From: Planctomycetales bacterium
GTDB taxonomy: Bacteria; Planctomycetota; Planctomycetia; Gemmatales; Gemmataceae
Length of the DNA: 6,361 nt
Direction of reading: 5' to 3'
NCBI GenBank assembly: GCA_020054355.1
Contig: JAGVLI010000824.1
Location: 1 to 6,361 of the forward strand
This document shows, one piece after another, positions 5,548-6,361 of the stretch; positions within the stretch are counted from its first letter, which is position 1, and each line of letters starts with the position of its first letter. The translations under genes and the position numbers were made by a program. Under the pieces are notes generated by a model that did not search any database, was not told where the DNA came from, and saw only the letters and a list, made by a program, of their open reading frames with translations.

Positions 5548-6361
5548 TTATTTCGCTTGCAACTGACGGACCAGCCACTGATCCGGACTTTCCACTTTCG
5601 AGCCGGTCGCCACGATTTGCAGCCGGTCATCCGCTTTGGCTGCCGAATAGCCCGCGCGCACCGGCTTCAACACCGCCGCCAGCGACTCACCCGCGACCGG
5701 ACGATTCAGGCCGTCCACCAGTGCTTCGAGGCGCAATGGACGGGGCGCTAGCGCTGCCGTCAGTTCGGGCAGGTCGCCGACGGTCAGCACGCCCGGCACG
5801 GCGGCATCGTGCGGCAAGTAACAGCACGGACCCTGCAATGCCGATTGATAACTGCTCAGTCCGCCGCGCACCTGGACAGCCCGGATGTCATCGTCGAAGA
5901 GCGCGCCGAGCATGGCCAACAAGCCGCCGAGCGGTTCGGGCTGGTGCGGGCGGTTATCGCTGCCGTGCGGCACCACGAAAGCGCGCTCCGCTGGATTGAC
6001 CGGCGCGAACGAATCGCCCCAGAGCGCGATGCGCTTGCCGTCGATTTCGGGACGTTGCCGGAGGTGTTCGAGCACCGAACGCAAGTCCCGCAGCCGGGCG
6101 CCGAGCAGCGTCTGACCGATCAGCAATCCGGACGCCGATAGTGAAGTAGCCTGGCTGCGCGCTTCGCGTCCGCCAGTGGGGGCGCTCTCGCCGACGCCGC
6201 GCACGTCGGGCAAGCAGACGGCGACGCCTTGGGCCAGTAAGCCGGCGATAGCGTCCGTGCGTTGCTTGAGGAATTCCTGCTTGTCGGCCTGGGCGATGGC
6301 GACCGTCACGGGCACACGGACGCCGCTCGACCGTGGCGGCAGCAGCAACAGCATCGGCACC
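5548..6361 (-). CDS. Alpha/beta hydrolase (acetyl xylan esterase/dienelactone hydrolase-like), C-terminal part
   Basis: The frame runs from the right edge to a TAA at 5548-5550, about 270 residues; the true start is probably outside the window (the edge codon GTG at 6358-6360 has no visible upstream context). Visible features, counted from that codon: a strand 'MLLLLPP' at 3-9, 'LPDVRGVGES' at 50-59 typical of the oxyanion region, a nucleophile elbow W-G-D-S-F with Ser117 after 'GKRIAL', 'DLPEL..ALAPRPLRLEALVDGLNR' at 196-220 with a candidate acid Asp216, and a closing helix ending in 'QLQAK'. This family cleaves esters, often of plant polysaccharides, and is commonly exported, but the N-terminus is not visible. 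No histidine follows Asp216, so the usual catalytic His is missing from its normal place. The gene lies 515 bp upstream of the kinase on the same strand, beyond the hairpin cluster. Confidence 0.8.
   Translation of the reverse strand, partial: VPMLLLLPPRSSGVRVPVTVAIAQADKQEFLKQRTDAIAGLLAQGVAVCLPDVRGVGESAPTGGREARSQATSLSASGLLIGQTLLGARLRDLRSVLEHLRQRPEIDGKRIALWGDSFAPVNPAERAFVVPHGSDNRPHQPEPLGGLLAMLGALFDDDIRAVQVRGGLSSYQSALQGPCCYLPHDAAVPGVLTVGDLPELTAALAPRPLRLEALVDGLNRPVAGESLAAVLKPVRAGYSAAKADDRLQIVATGSKVESPDQWLVRQLQAK

Overview
The window is GC-rich, non-operonic bacterial DNA with four protein genes: one on the + strand, cut by the left edge, and three on the - strand, the last cut by the right edge. 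The gene types (a secreted SGNH hydrolase with a jelly-roll-like front domain, an alpha/beta hydrolase of the 'APRPL' type, a very large non-membrane Ser/Thr kinase) and the short GC-rich palindromes between genes suggest a member of the Planctomycetota. That placement is inference, since the window holds no marker gene.

Layout, left to right. 1-393 (+) is the C-terminal part of an NAD-dependent sugar epimerase/dehydratase. 441-492 is a 22-bp-stem hairpin built from two inverted 17-bp palindromes, lying between convergent genes. 499-1755 (-) encodes an exported SGNH/GDSL esterase-like protein. 1824-1879 holds a perfect 46-bp palindrome followed on the - strand by six T, a probable terminator for the next gene. 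1913-5032 (-) is a 1039-residue multidomain protein kinase. 5033-5547 is a 515-bp gap without a credible gene: it carries a likely sigma70-type promoter and ribosome binding site for the kinase, then a roughly 295-bp, nearly symmetric cluster of six small hairpins. 5548-6361 (-) is the C-terminal part of an alpha/beta hydrolase.

The main discovery candidate is the kinase. Its catalytic domain and the segment just after it resemble, by recall, YpkA/YopO, the Yersinia type III secreted, actin-activated kinase. Shared features are a KQG-I-x-x-E-x-YWG-x-I segment, an HND catalytic motif in place of HRD, a PG-hydrophobic-x-GV-x-T-x-Y segment before the domain end, a (D/E)ESA(R/K)Q helix after it, and a long helical C-terminal half. 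Here the kinase is joined to an N-terminal domain of about 110 residues that I do not recognise from Yersinia. This reading rests on remembered sequence and needs an alignment.

The genes do not look like one pathway. Each - strand gene is separated from the next by a gap containing palindromes, and the kinase has its own promoter and terminator signals, so it is probably transcribed alone. Each of the three intergenic gaps holds a different palindromic element, and in two of them small palindromes with asymmetric loops are set in inverted orientation, as in REP/REPIN-type elements.
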